Notes under the pieces: model-generated
Seen by the model: only the letters and a program-made list of their open reading frames with translations
Told to the model about the DNA's origin: nothing
The model's database searches: none
Shown: positions 45,122 through 53,411 of the stretch, one piece after another
Layout of the letters: each line of letters opens with the position of its first letter
How positions within the stretch are numbered: the first letter of the stretch is position 1
From: Streptomyces sp. CC0208
GTDB taxonomy: Bacteria > Actinomycetota > Actinomycetes > Streptomycetales > Streptomycetaceae
Reading direction: 5' to 3'
Length of the DNA: 64,000 bases
Assembly (NCBI RefSeq): GCF_003443735.1
Contig: NZ_CP031969.1
Location: 2,294,001 to 2,358,000, forward strand
Program-made: the position numbers and the translations under genes

Positions 45122-45423
45122 GCAGGCACCGCAGCCGGCAGAGCGTCACGCGCGCGACGGATGCGGGCCTCGAACCTCCGGGCTCGGAGGTCCCGGGCGT
45201 CGCCCGCCAGAACACTGGGTAGGGATATAAGCCACGAACGACCTGATTCGGGTCGGTGGACCCAATTGCTCGTTGCCGCAACCAAGTTCGACAGGAAGAA
45301 TTGAGGTCCGCTCCCCGCACGGCTTGTCCGTAGACCGGTAGACCGGTAGGGCTCTGCTGCGGTGCGCGCTTCCCCCGAATCCGACCCCGCCCGCCGTATG
45401 GGCGCGTAGCCGAAGGGAGGACC
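45122..45423. other. Intergenic region downstream of recQ
   Basis: These 302 bases include a 7-bp hairpin (45174-45191, ACCTCCG-GGCT-CGGAGGT) that may terminate recQ, a short tandem TAGACCGG pair near 45332, and the unmapped promoter of the following gene. No RNA gene is supported. Confidence 0.45.
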
Positions 45424-46056
45424 GTGACCTTCGGACTCGCTCCGTCCTCCGCGGCGTCCACGTCGTCAGCCGACCTGTCCGCCGCATCCGCCAACCCTCT
45501 GGCCCGTCTGCTCGAACCCGCCGAGTGGGCCGAGGCCGGCATCCCGCTGCTGCGCAACCCGCGTGAGGTCGTCAGCGGGTTGCACTCGCGGCACCGTCCC
45601 AAACCGGCGACCGCGATCGTGGCGGTCCTCGATCCGGACGAACGGCTGCGGGCGAGCGCCTCGTTCACGCGCCGTCCGGCACCGGCCGACGGCTGGATGT
45701 TCCGGAACACGCTGCTGGCCCAGCTGCGCCGGGTGATCCCGCACGACCTGCGGCGCCGCACCCCCGTACGCACCGCCGTGCTGCTCTACTGCCGCGAGGG
45801 CGACGCGCGTTGGACGGAGGAGGACGGTGCGTGGATGTGGGGGCTGCGTGACGCCTGCACCCTGCACGGGCTGCGCTGCGGGGCGTACATCACGCTGACG
45901 CGCGACGGGTGGCAGGTGCTCGGCGAGGGACGCGGCGGACGTCGGCCGAACGCGGACTCGACGCCGGAGCCCTTCGCCACGTCCGAGTCACCGCCTCTGC
46001 TCCCGCGCACCGGCGGCGCCGCATCTGAGGTCCTGCGCCGCGCGGCGGCTCGCTGA
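45424..46056 (+). CDS. Conserved hypothetical protein
   Basis: This 210-residue protein is not recognised. It opens with a Ser/Ala-rich stretch, then has an alpha/beta-looking core (PATAIVAVLDPDERLRASASF; RTPVRTAVLLYCREGDARWTEED; GWQVLGEGRGG) and a Pro/Ser-rich tail. I recall similar Streptomyces proteins near rnhB without a function. GGGAGG precedes the GTG by three bases, which supports it strongly. A terminator follows, so it stands alone. Confidence 0.8.
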   Translation: MTFGLAPSSAASTSSADLSAASANPLARLLEPAEWAEAGIPLLRNPREVVSGLHSRHRPKPATAIVAVLDPDERLRASASFTRRPAPADGWMFRNTLLAQLRRVIPHDLRRRTPVRTAVLLYCREGDARWTEEDGAWMWGLRDACTLHGLRCGAYITLTRDGWQVLGEGRGGRRPNADSTPEPFATSESPPLLPRTGGAASEVLRRAAAR

Positions 46057-46085
46057 AGCCGAGTCCGTCCCGATCACCGTTCTTC

Positions 46086-46110
46086 GGCCGTACGTCCGTG
46101 ACGTACGGCC
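46086..46110 (+). terminator. Terminator of the preceding hypothetical gene
   Basis: GGCCGTACGTC and its complement form a perfect 11-bp stem with a CGT loop, 30 bases past the stop. Confidence 0.7.
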
Positions 46111-46216
46111 CCCGACGTCGTGACGCACCGGGTGCGCACACTTCCTGAACCGGCTCGGCATGAGGTCCGAACCGGACGTCCACTCGAACGCGGGCATGCC
46201 TGAGAGCTCACTGTGC

Positions 46217-46238
46217 AGGTGCCGCGCAAGCGGCACCT
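46217..46238 (-). terminator. Terminator of the rnhB-downstream gene
   Basis: AGGTGCCGC-GCAA-GCGGCACCT is a perfect 9-bp stem with a tetraloop, 42 bases past the stop on the minus strand. Confidence 0.6.
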
Positions 46239-46279
46239 CTCCTCGCCCCCGGTGTCCTTCCGGACCTACCGAAACCGGC

Positions 46280-46945
46280 TCAGACGCCGACGCCCAGTAC
46301 CGAGTTGATCTGCTGCGGGTCGCCACAGACGATCAGCAGGGCACCGGCCCGGGCGTGGGCCAGAGGCAGGGCCTCGGCGACAGCGGCGGCGGAACCGCCG
46401 TTGACGGCGACCACGACCACCGGACGGGACGTGGCACGCGAGGCAGTCGTGGCGTCCGCGTAGAACACGTCGTCACCGGCGTCGTGCTGGGCCCAGTAGG
46501 CGGTTTCACCGAAGGACAGCTCATGGGCGGCCCACGGATGCTGTTCACCGGTGGTGATCACCAGCACCTCACCGGGGGCGCGGCCGGACTCCAGCAGCAG
46601 GTCCACGGCTTCCTCGGCAGCGTCGAGCGCACCGACGGCCGAGGCCGGGATGAGCTGGAGCTGCGGGGCCGCCGAAGCCGCGGCTGGAGCCGAGACCGGG
46701 GTGGGGGCGGAGGTGGCAGGGGCAGCGGGGCCCGGCACTGCGGGCTTGGCCACGGCCACATCGTGCGGCGTCCGCTGCACTGGCGGCGCGGGCCGCAGCG
46801 GGCCGGGACGACCGGGGCGCGGCGGAGCCACGGGGCGTGGACCGGGTACGGGACGGGGGGTCGGCGCGGTGCGGCCGCTGGCCGGAGTGGCGCGGGGACC
46901 CTGGGCACTCTCGTGAATCTGAGGCTCCTCGGGAATGAGAGGCAT
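46280..46945 (-). CDS. Hypothetical protein with Pro/Ala-rich N-terminus
   Basis: This 221-residue protein has a Pro/Arg/Ala-rich N-terminal half (about 20-90). A compact C-terminal half follows, with EEAVDLLLESGRAPGEVLVI, TAYWAQHDAGDDVFYADA and SRPVVVVAVNGGSAAAVAEA. The C-terminus looks like an alpha/beta nucleotide or DNA-binding domain, but no family was recognised. The ATG at 46945 has no ribosome site. Instead, an AT-rich inverted repeat lies four bases upstream, which suggests a leaderless or specially regulated start. It follows rnhB by 68 bases on the same strand. Confidence 0.7.
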   Translation of the reverse strand: MPLIPEEPQIHESAQGPRATPASGRTAPTPRPVPGPRPVAPPRPGRPGPLRPAPPVQRTPHDVAVAKPAVPGPAAPATSAPTPVSAPAAASAAPQLQLIPASAVGALDAAEEAVDLLLESGRAPGEVLVITTGEQHPWAAHELSFGETAYWAQHDAGDDVFYADATTASRATSRPVVVVAVNGGSAAAVAEALPLAHARAGALLIVCGDPQQINSVLGVGV

Positions 46946-46949
46946 GGGC

Positions 46950-46961
46950 TGATATTTATCA
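46950..46961. promoter_or_regulatory. AT-rich inverted repeat at the start of the rnhB-downstream gene
   Basis: TGATATTTATCA (TGATA-TT-TATCA) lies four bases before the ATG in an otherwise GC-rich region. It could be a -10 region, an operator, or both. Confidence 0.5.
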
Positions 46962-47013
46962 AACGTTGGTGCGGCTCGCGTCAGCGGGTGGCACATCAGT
47001 GCGAGCGGAATCG

Positions 47014-47715
47014 TCAGAAATCGAAGCCGAGCTGGCCCTCGATCGCCGGAACGCTTCCGTCCGCCCAGCTGCGGGCCTTCTTGAGGTGCCGCCACTGAGG
47101 CAGCGCATCAAGATACGCCCACGACAACCGGTGGTACGGGGTGGGGCCCCGAACTTCCAGCGCGGCCTTGTGCACGGGTGAGGGATACCCGGCGTTGGCC
47201 GCGAAACCGAAGTCTGCATGGTCGATACCCAGTTCGGCCATCATTTTGTCGCGCTGAACCTTGGCGATCACCGAGGCCGCCGCGACCGCCACACAGGATT
47301 GGTCGCCCTTGATCACGGTCCGGACCTTCCAGGGCGTTCCGAGATAGTCGTGCTTCCCGTCGAGGATCACCGCGTCCGGCCGGACCGGAAGTGCCTCTAG
47401 GGCGCGCACGGCGGCGATCCGCAGGGCGGCCGTCATGCCCATGTGGTCGATCTCTTCCGGAGACGCGTGACCCAGGGCGTACGACGTCACCCATGTCCGT
47501 AGTTCCTCGGCGAGTTCGGTGCGGCGTTTGACGCTGAGCAGCTTGGAGTCGGTGAGGCCTTGGGGCGGTCGGCGCAGTCCGGTGACCGCCGCGCAGACGG
47601 TGACAGGGCCGGCCCAGGCACCTCGCCCCACCTCGTCGACACCGGCGATGATCTTCGCTCCGGTTGTGGCACGAAGAGAGCGCTCGACGGTGTGAGTAGG
47701 CGGTTCGTACGGCAT
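47014..47715 (-). CDS. rnhB: Ribonuclease HII
   Basis: This 233-residue enzyme removes ribonucleotides and RNA primers from DNA. The acidic site is complete: Asp27 and Glu28 in [13 protein letters not shown], Asp119 in [10 protein letters not shown] and Asp138 in KGDQS. The second block continues [19 protein letters not shown]. The family motif usually reads GRGPLAGP, so AW here is a minor variant. AAGGGCGCC precedes the ATG. A hypothetical gene follows on the same strand. Confidence 0.96.
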   Translation of the reverse strand: MPYEPPTHTVERSLRATTGAKIIAGVDEVGRGAWAGPVTVCAAVTGLRRPPQGLTDSKLLSVKRRTELAEELRTWVTSYALGHASPEEIDHMGMTAALRIAAVRALEALPVRPDAVILDGKHDYLGTPWKVRTVIKGDQSCVAVAAASVIAKVQRDKMMAELGIDHADFGFAANAGYPSPVHKAALEVRGPTPYHRLSWAYLDALPQWRHLKKARSWADGSVPAIEGQLGFDF

Positions 47716-47796
47716 GGCGCCCTTAGCCTACGCCGTTCGGATCACCCCGCGACACCCGGTTTCCCCGGACGGCGTCGAGCCGTCCGCGAAGGGCGC

Positions 47797-48420
47797 TCAC
47801 GGTCCGCTCGACCGCAGCAGCGGCAGCATGAACCGGTCGATCATCTCTTCGACATCCTGGTCATCCCATTCGCTACCGCGCATCTTGGAGCGGTACATCA
47901 TCATGGCCGGGATGGCATCGAAGACATAGTCGTTCGCCGCGTCAGGCCGCACCTCGCCCCGCCCTACTCCACGGGTGATGATCTGGCGAAGCAGCTTGAC
48001 GCTCGGCTCCACGACCCCGTTGAAGATCACGGCATGGAAGCGCTCCGCCTGAGTCTGGTCGCATTCGTGAATGACGGAACGCAGCGCGGAGCCGGGTCGC
48101 GAGAACATCGCCTCGCGCGCTTGGCGGCACAGCTCGAGCAGGTCCTCGCGCACGCCGCCGAGGTCGGGGGCCTCCTCGAAGCGCGGCAGTCCGGCCCGAA
48201 GGGCGTCCGCGACGAGGTCCTCCTTGGACGGCCAGCGGCGATAGACCGCGGCCTTGCCGGTCTGGGCTCCGGCGGCGACGCCTTCCATCGTGAGGCCGTT
48301 CCAGCCGACCGTGCTGAGCTGCTCCAGCGCGGCGTCGAGAATCGCACGCTCCAGCACGGCGCCACGCCGACGGGGGGAGGCCGTCTGAGCGGGGGCGGCC
48401 GTCCAGCGCGAGGTAACCAT
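47797..48420 (-). CDS. TetR-family repressor of the adjacent MFS exporter
   Basis: This 207-residue regulator has an N-terminal TetR HTH (about 25-70; LSTVGWNGLTMEGVAAGAQTG then KAAVYRRWPSKEDLV) and a C-terminal ligand domain of the TetR_C type. GGAG stands eight bases before the ATG at 48420. It is divergent from a DHA2-type exporter, and two 18-bp inverted repeats lie between them, so it is very likely an autoregulated repressor of the exporter. The inducer cannot be predicted. Confidence 0.92.
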   Translation of the reverse strand: MVTSRWTAAPAQTASPRRRGAVLERAILDAALEQLSTVGWNGLTMEGVAAGAQTGKAAVYRRWPSKEDLVADALRAGLPRFEEAPDLGGVREDLLELCRQAREAMFSRPGSALRSVIHECDQTQAERFHAVIFNGVVEPSVKLLRQIITRGVGRGEVRPDAANDYVFDAIPAMMMYRSKMRGSEWDDQDVEEMIDRFMLPLLRSSGP

Positions 48421-48517
48421 CTGAGTGTCTCCAGCAACAGGGAAGCGGGGGATTTCGGGGAGGGACGGAGCATCGCGCGGCGACACAGGGGGACACGCCA
48501 CGCGCCAACAAACGCAA

Positions 48518-48535
48518 GTGAACGCTTGCGTTCAC
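48518..48535. promoter_or_regulatory. TetR operator 1
   Basis: GTGAACGCTTGCGTTCAC is a perfect 8+2+8 inverted repeat in the tetR-MFS intergenic region, on the tetR-proximal side. Confidence 0.85.
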
Positions 48536-48554
48536 TACTGGGGACTCACTACCG

Positions 48555-48584
48555 TTGACGCAACAGTGAACGCGACCGTTCACT
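48555..48584 (+). promoter_or_regulatory. MFS exporter promoter with TetR operator 2
   Basis: TTGACG (48555-48560) is followed, 17-18 bases on, by a weak -10 around TTCACT. The second operator GTGAACGCGACCGTTCAC (48566-48583) covers the spacer and -10, so a bound repressor would block polymerase. Operator centres are 48 bases apart. Confidence 0.75.
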
Positions 48585-48607
48585 AACCCGCTTGTGGGGG
48601 ACCCATA

Positions 48608-50155
48608 GTGACAACCTCTCAGTTGATCAAGCATCAGAAACCAGGTGCGGCCCGCCGGGAAGGGCGACCCGGCATCGCGCTCGCCGTCATCGCGGCCTGC
48701 CAACTCATGGTGGTACTCGACGCGACGATTGTGAACATCGCACTGCCGCACATTCAAGACGCTCTCAAGTTCAGCACCACCGACCTCACCTGGGTCGTCA
48801 GCGCCTACACACTCACCTTCGGCGGCCTGCTGCTTCTGGGCGGCCGCGCCGGTGACATCCTCGGGCGCCGCCGGGTCTTCATGACCGGCATCCTGCTGTT
48901 CACCTTCGCCTCGCTGCTCGGCGGTCTCGCCCAGGAGCCCTGGCAACTGCTGGCCGCCCGTGTTCTCCAGGGCGTGGGTGGCGCGATCGCGTCGCCGACC
49001 TCGCTGGCACTGATCACCACCACGTTTCCCGAAGGGCCTGAGCGGAACCGGGCCTTCGGTGTCTTCGCCGCCGTCTCGGCCGGCGGCGGCGCCATAGGCC
49101 TGCTGGCGGGAGGCATGCTCACCGAGTGGCTCGACTGGCGATGGGTGCTCTTCGTCAACGTGCCGATCGGTGTGCTGATCGCCGTACTCACCCCGATGTA
49201 CATCAGCGAGTCGCAACGGCACAGCGGCCGCTTCGACATCGCGGGCGCCCTGACCTCCACGGGAGGCATGGCCCTGCTGGTCTACGGCTTCATCCGCGCC
49301 GCCGACGAGGGCTGGCGGGACAACCTGACCATCGGGTCCTTCGGCATCGCCGTGGTGCTCCTGCTCGCCTTCGCGTTCATCGAGTCGCGCGCCAAGGAAC
49401 CGATCACCCCCCTGCGGATGTTCGCCGACCGCAACCGCTCGGGCACGTACGTGATCATGTTGAGTCTCGCTGCCGCGATGTTCGGCATGTTCTTCTACAT
49501 CGTGCTCTTCGTCCAGAACGTCCTGGACTACACCCCGATCGAGGCCGGTCTCGCCTTCCTGCCCGTGACCGTCGTCATCGCGCTGGGCGCGGGCCTGTCG
49601 CAGCGATTCCTGCCGGTGCTCGGCCCCAAGCCGTTCATGCTCGCCGGTTCGGCGCTCGCGGTGGCCGGGCTCGCCTGGCAGGCCCTCATCAGCTCCGACA
49701 GCTCCTACGTCGGTGGAGTGCTGGGACCCATGCTGATCTTCGGCTTCGGTATGGGCCTGAACTTCGTGACACTGACGATCACCGCGGTCTCCGGCGTCGC
49801 CCAGCACGAGGCCGGCGCGGCGTCCGGGCTGCTCAACACCACCCAGCAGGTCGGCGGTTCGCTCGGTCTGTCCATCCTGACGACGGTGTTCGGGTCGGCC
49901 AGCAAGGACGAGGCGAAGAAGCAGCTGCCGCATTTCATGGCCGACGGTTCGGCGGAACAGAAGGCGGAGTTCACCAAGACGCACCAACTGCCCGCCCCGT
50001 GGGGGCACGAGGTGCTCGCCCAGGGCATCTCGTCGGGCTTCGTGGCCGCCGCCTCGATGGCCGTACTGGCCCTGGCCACCGCCTGGTTGGTGATCAAGGT
50101 GCGCAAGAGTGATCTGGAGGCGCTCGCCGGCACGGCCGGACCGGGTCTCGGCTGA
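48608..50155 (+). CDS. MFS exporter, DHA2 (14-TMS, EmrB/QacA-like) family
   Basis: This 515-residue transporter has 14 predicted helices. DHA2 motifs include LDATIVNIALPHIQ in the first helix, GGRAGDILGRRRVF in the loop and the helix 5 motif GAIGLLAGGMLTEWLDWRWVLFVNVPIG. It probably exports drugs or metabolites by proton antiport. The GTG start follows a GGGGGA stretch. TetR operators upstream indicate induction by a substrate-like ligand, and a hairpin terminator follows. Confidence 0.93.
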   Translation: MTTSQLIKHQKPGAARREGRPGIALAVIAACQLMVVLDATIVNIALPHIQDALKFSTTDLTWVVSAYTLTFGGLLLLGGRAGDILGRRRVFMTGILLFTFASLLGGLAQEPWQLLAARVLQGVGGAIASPTSLALITTTFPEGPERNRAFGVFAAVSAGGGAIGLLAGGMLTEWLDWRWVLFVNVPIGVLIAVLTPMYISESQRHSGRFDIAGALTSTGGMALLVYGFIRAADEGWRDNLTIGSFGIAVVLLLAFAFIESRAKEPITPLRMFADRNRSGTYVIMLSLAAAMFGMFFYIVLFVQNVLDYTPIEAGLAFLPVTVVIALGAGLSQRFLPVLGPKPFMLAGSALAVAGLAWQALISSDSSYVGGVLGPMLIFGFGMGLNFVTLTITAVSGVAQHEAGAASGLLNTTQQVGGSLGLSILTTVFGSASKDEAKKQLPHFMADGSAEQKAEFTKTHQLPAPWGHEVLAQGISSGFVAAASMAVLALATAWLVIKVRKSDLEALAGTAGPGLG

Positions 50156-50178
50156 GGGAGCCGAGCCCGCGGTGAGCC

Positions 50179-50237
50179 GCGGATGGCCGGACCGGGTCCG
50201 GGGGATCGACGGCGAGGACGGCGGTCCGGCCATCCGC
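50179..50237 (+). terminator. Terminator of the MFS exporter gene
   Basis: GCGGATGGCCGGACC pairs perfectly with an arm 29 bases on (15-bp stem). A smaller hairpin CCGCGG-TGAG-CCGCGG (50167-50182) overlaps its start. The 276-base gap to the next stop otherwise shows nothing. Confidence 0.6.
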
Positions 50238-50431
50238 ACCAAAAGCACCGCGCTCAGCAGGGCGAACGGCAACAACCACCCCATGGCTGCACCCCCGCCC
50301 CTCTCACGTCCCTCCTGCGCGCACCGGCCCACCCGTCGCACGGCACTGTCATCACAACGAGCCGCTGGTTACGCAGAGTTCCCGTCATGCACGAAGAGTT
50401 TCGATGAGATGGCGCGGTCCGGCACGGGCTC

Positions 50432-51337
50432 CTACTCCGGCACCCGCAACCACTCCGGAAACGCCTCGGTCCGTTCCACCCACTCGGCGGGCGGCGTCCC
50501 GGCCTTCCCCGCGGCGATCACACCGCCCACGATGGCGCAGGTCGTGTCCACGTCGCCGCCGACCTGGGCGGTCGTCCAGAACGCCTCTTCGTAGTCACCC
50601 AGGGACCGGGCGGCGGACCAGACAGCGAACGGCACGGTGTCATGGGCCGTGGTACGGCGCCCGCATCCCAGCACGGCCGCGACGGTGGAGGCGTCGCCGT
50701 AGTCGAGCATGTCGCGGGCCCGCCTGAGCCCCGCGCCGACGGCACTCTTCGGGACGAGCGCGATGACACCGTCCAGAAGCGCACCAGGGCTGGGCGGGCC
50801 ACCGGGGGCGGCGGCCAGCGCGGCGGCCGCGGCAACGGCCATGGCGCCGACGACCGCCTCCCGGTGCTGATGCGTGGGGTAGGCCGAGATCTCCGCCTGG
50901 TGGGTCGCCTGCTCCGGGTCGTCCGCGTAGAAGGCGCCGAGGGGCGCGATGCGCATCGCGGCTCCGTTGCCCCAGGAACCCTGCCCATTGAAGAGGGCCG
51001 CGGCGAGCTCACGCCAGTCACCGCCCTCGCGGACCAGCCGCAGCAGTCGGTTGACGGCGGGGCCGTACCCCCGGTCGAAGTCGTGGTGCTCGGCGAAGGA
51101 CCAGGCCAGGGCATCCTGGTCGACGCGGTGGTGGGCGGCCAGGACGGCCACGACCGAGCAGGCCATCTCGGTGTCGTCCGTCCACTGCCAGTTGCCGGGC
51201 GGCAGCTCGCGGTTCTTGAGCAGGGGGTAGTTCACCGGCACGAAGAACTGCGAGCCCAGCGCGTCTCCCACGGCCAGGCCGCGCAGACTGGCCAGGGCGC
51301 GGTGCAGGCGCCCGTCGGGTGAGGAGTCAGCGGTCAT
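50432..51337 (-). CDS. ADP-ribosylglycohydrolase family protein
   Basis: This 301-residue protein has the DraG/ARH fold motifs: GLAVGDALGSQF near the start, WTDDTEMA (Asp54, Asp55, Thr56 region, metal site), GNGAAMRIAPLGAFYADD in the middle and GGDVDTTCAIVGGVIAA near the C-terminus. The family removes ADP-ribose from proteins, DNA or small molecules; the substrate here is unknown. It begins 12 bases after the stop of a histidine-phosphatase gene, so the two form an operon. Confidence 0.92.
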   Translation of the reverse strand: MTADSSPDGRLHRALASLRGLAVGDALGSQFFVPVNYPLLKNRELPPGNWQWTDDTEMACSVVAVLAAHHRVDQDALAWSFAEHHDFDRGYGPAVNRLLRLVREGGDWRELAAALFNGQGSWGNGAAMRIAPLGAFYADDPEQATHQAEISAYPTHQHREAVVGAMAVAAAAALAAAPGGPPSPGALLDGVIALVPKSAVGAGLRRARDMLDYGDASTVAAVLGCGRRTTAHDTVPFAVWSAARSLGDYEEAFWTTAQVGGDVDTTCAIVGGVIAAGKAGTPPAEWVERTEAFPEWLRVPE

Positions 51338-51349
51338 CGGTCAGCCACT

Positions 51350-52009
51350 CTAATCGGTGATCCCGTACGGTTCCGGCTCTCGCCAGCGTCCGAAGGGCCG
51401 GTCAAGGGCGTACTTCCCGTCGTCCCCGAGAACGAGCATCCGCATCTCCGCGTTCCCCGGATTCGACAGCGACTCGAATTCGGCGACCGTCCAGTGGAAC
51501 CAGCGCATGCAGAACAGCCGCATGGCCAGGCCGTGCGTGACGATCAGGACGTTCGGCGGATGGTCGGGCGCCTCGAAGCTGCGGTACAGGCTCTCCAGGA
51601 AGCCGCCGACCCGGTCGTACACATCGGCCCCGGACTCGCCCTGCGCGAACCGGTAGAAGAAGTGTCCGTAGGCGTCGCGGTACGCCTTCTGAAGACGTAC
51701 GTCGTCGCGGTCCTGCCAGTTCCCCCAGTCCTGCTCCCGCAGCCGGGGTTCCTCGCGCACCCGTATGAGGTCGGGGTCCAGATGGAAGGCGCGAAGGGTC
51801 TCGTGCGTACGACGGTACGGGGAGACGTACACACTGACCTGTTCGCGGCCCAGCACCTCCCGCAGCCGTTTTCCGGTCTCCTCCGCCTGCCGCCAGCCCC
51901 GTTCCGTCAGGGCCAGGGCGTGATCGGGCTCGCGCTCATACACGGTGTCATCAACATTGCCCGTTGACTCCCCGTGCCGGACAAGGACGATTCGCCGTGG
52001 TCGTGCCAT
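51350..52009 (-). CDS. Histidine phosphatase superfamily (phosphoglycerate mutase-like) protein
   Basis: This 219-residue protein has the catalytic RHG motif (VLVRHGES, His12), SPYRRTHETL, and the second histidine in VLIVTHGLAMRL. It lacks the insertions of dPGM enzymes, so a phosphatase role is likelier than glycolytic mutase. It is the first gene of a two-gene operon with the ADP-ribosylglycohydrolase. A purine-rich AGGGTCTTGGC stands before the ATG and is a weak ribosome site. Confidence 0.92.
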   Translation of the reverse strand: MARPRRIVLVRHGESTGNVDDTVYEREPDHALALTERGWRQAEETGKRLREVLGREQVSVYVSPYRRTHETLRAFHLDPDLIRVREEPRLREQDWGNWQDRDDVRLQKAYRDAYGHFFYRFAQGESGADVYDRVGGFLESLYRSFEAPDHPPNVLIVTHGLAMRLFCMRWFHWTVAEFESLSNPGNAEMRMLVLGDDGKYALDRPFGRWREPEPYGITD

Positions 52010-52128
52010 GCCAAGACCCTAGATCGAGTGAGGGCGTATCGAGGACTCGTACGGGCTCCATACGGCGTAGGTCACACATTTCCCGCACCATCGGCCGCGC
52101 AGAGGCGCCCGTCCGGTGAGTTCGGACA

Positions 52129-52734
52129 TCAAACCGTCCAGGCCGGTTCGAGGTCCAGGATGTCACCCGTGAGGGCGGCGACGTCGGCCTCGGTCTGAGC
52201 CCTCAGCGCGAGCCGTTCCACCCGTTCGGTGCGGTACTTGCCGTGCTCGGCGGCCGACCGCCACATCGAGAGCACAAGGAACTCGTGTCCCGGAGCCTCG
52301 CCGAACAAGCCGCGGATCATGCCGGGTGAGCCGGCCATCGCCGGATTCCAGACCTTCTCCTGCATGAGGGTGAAATGCTCCGCGCGCTCCTCATGGACAC
52401 GGCAGTGAGCGAATCGCACCAGGTCGGCGTCGGTGAAGCGGGGCTCGAAGCCCGTCTTCACGTCGAAGCGGTAGTCGAACAGTTTGACCTGGATGTCCTT
52501 GAACGTGCCGGACTGGGCCGCCGCGAGCCGGTCGTGGGAACGCGCCATGAAGGAGTCGTAGAAGGAACGGCTCTCCCAGAAGGAGAAGATGTGCGCCACA
52601 CCCTGCCGCCCCCGGCTCCAGCCTCCGCCCTGTCCCCGAAACCCCGGCTCTCCCAGAAGCCCCGCCCACTTTCGCTGCCCCCGCTCGAAGCCGCGGCGGT
52701 CCACCACGGTGCAGCGAATCCACTTGACCAGCAC
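52129..52734 (-). CDS. DUF4937 (YdbC-like) protein
   Basis: This 201-residue protein resembles YdbC-type proteins with a ferredoxin-like fold; VKWIRCTVVDRRGFERGQRK opens the family, and FWESRSFYDSFMARSHDRL and EFLVLSMWRSAAEHGKYRTE follow, as in antibiotic-biosynthesis monooxygenase relatives. The function is unknown. The likely start is GTG at 52734 with no ribosome site; TACCAT six bases upstream suits a leaderless promoter. It is divergent from the TerD gene. Confidence 0.8.
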   Translation of the reverse strand: MLVKWIRCTVVDRRGFERGQRKWAGLLGEPGFRGQGGGWSRGRQGVAHIFSFWESRSFYDSFMARSHDRLAAAQSGTFKDIQVKLFDYRFDVKTGFEPRFTDADLVRFAHCRVHEERAEHFTLMQEKVWNPAMAGSPGMIRGLFGEAPGHEFLVLSMWRSAAEHGKYRTERVERLALRAQTEADVAALTGDILDLEPAWTV

Positions 52735-52882
52735 CGCGCCATGGTAAGGCCCAGGAGCGTGGCGCCGGTCACGCTCGGCGGCAGAGGTGACCCACGAGTG
52801 ACACACGCGCGTGGCAGGATGGACAACCGGTCCTGCCCGACCGGCAGTTCGGACCATGGCCACAGGGGGAAGGGGACATCTG

Positions 52883-53407
52883 GTGAGCGGCATCAACAAG
52901 GGGATCCGCAAGGTCGAGGTCGCGCTCAAGTGGGATCCCAGTCCGGCGGGGCAACCGCCCACCGACCTGGACATCGTCGCCGCCACCTACGTGGCGAGCG
53001 ATCCGTACGGCGATCCCGCGTATGTGGTGCACTTCGACAGTCGTTCCCCCGACGGCACCATCTATCTCAACCGGGACAGCAAGGACGGCAAGGGCTTCGG
53101 CTGGGACGAGGTCATGACCCTCGAACTCGACCGGCTGGACGACCGGTACACGCGCGTGGTCGTCGGCGCCGTCATCCAGCAGCGCGACGTGCCCCGCACC
53201 TTCGTCGGCGTGATCAACCCGGGCCTGCGCATACGGGAGGGCTACACGGTCCTGGCCGAGGACGACTTCGGCGGCGTCCTCGGTGCCACGGCCGCGAGGA
53301 TCGGGGAGTTCGTACGTCAGGAATCCGGCACCTGGGACTTCCACCCGGGCATCCGAGGCTTCGAGGACGACCCCGCGACGTTCACCCGGAGCATGGGCCG
53401 GGAGTGA
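52883..53407 (+). CDS. TerD-family protein
   Basis: This 174-residue TerD-domain protein begins SGINKGIRKVEVALKWDPSP and has the calcium-site acidic segments DLDIVAATYVASDPYG, FDSRSPDG and GWDEVMTLELDRLDD. The family is linked to tellurite or stress resistance and calcium binding; this is a single-domain member without the usual ter operon. GTG at 52883 follows AAGGGG by seven bases; an ATG at 52856 is an alternative. It converges with the DUF6215 gene with only four bases between stops. Confidence 0.88.
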   Translation: MSGINKGIRKVEVALKWDPSPAGQPPTDLDIVAATYVASDPYGDPAYVVHFDSRSPDGTIYLNRDSKDGKGFGWDEVMTLELDRLDDRYTRVVVGAVIQQRDVPRTFVGVINPGLRIREGYTVLAEDDFGGVLGATAARIGEFVRQESGTWDFHPGIRGFEDDPATFTRSMGRE

Positions 53408-53411
53408 CGCC

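Noticed and set aside
45165..45215. tRNA-like T-loop GGTTCGAGGC on the minus strand downstream of recQ.
   Set aside because: No acceptor, D or anticodon arms can be built around it; the sequence is explained by a small hairpin.
50156..50341. A short minus-strand ORF beginning MGWLLPFALLSAVLLVRMAG that looks like a small membrane protein.
   Set aside because: The frame does not stop but runs on antisense through the MFS gene, and the MFS terminator lies within it.
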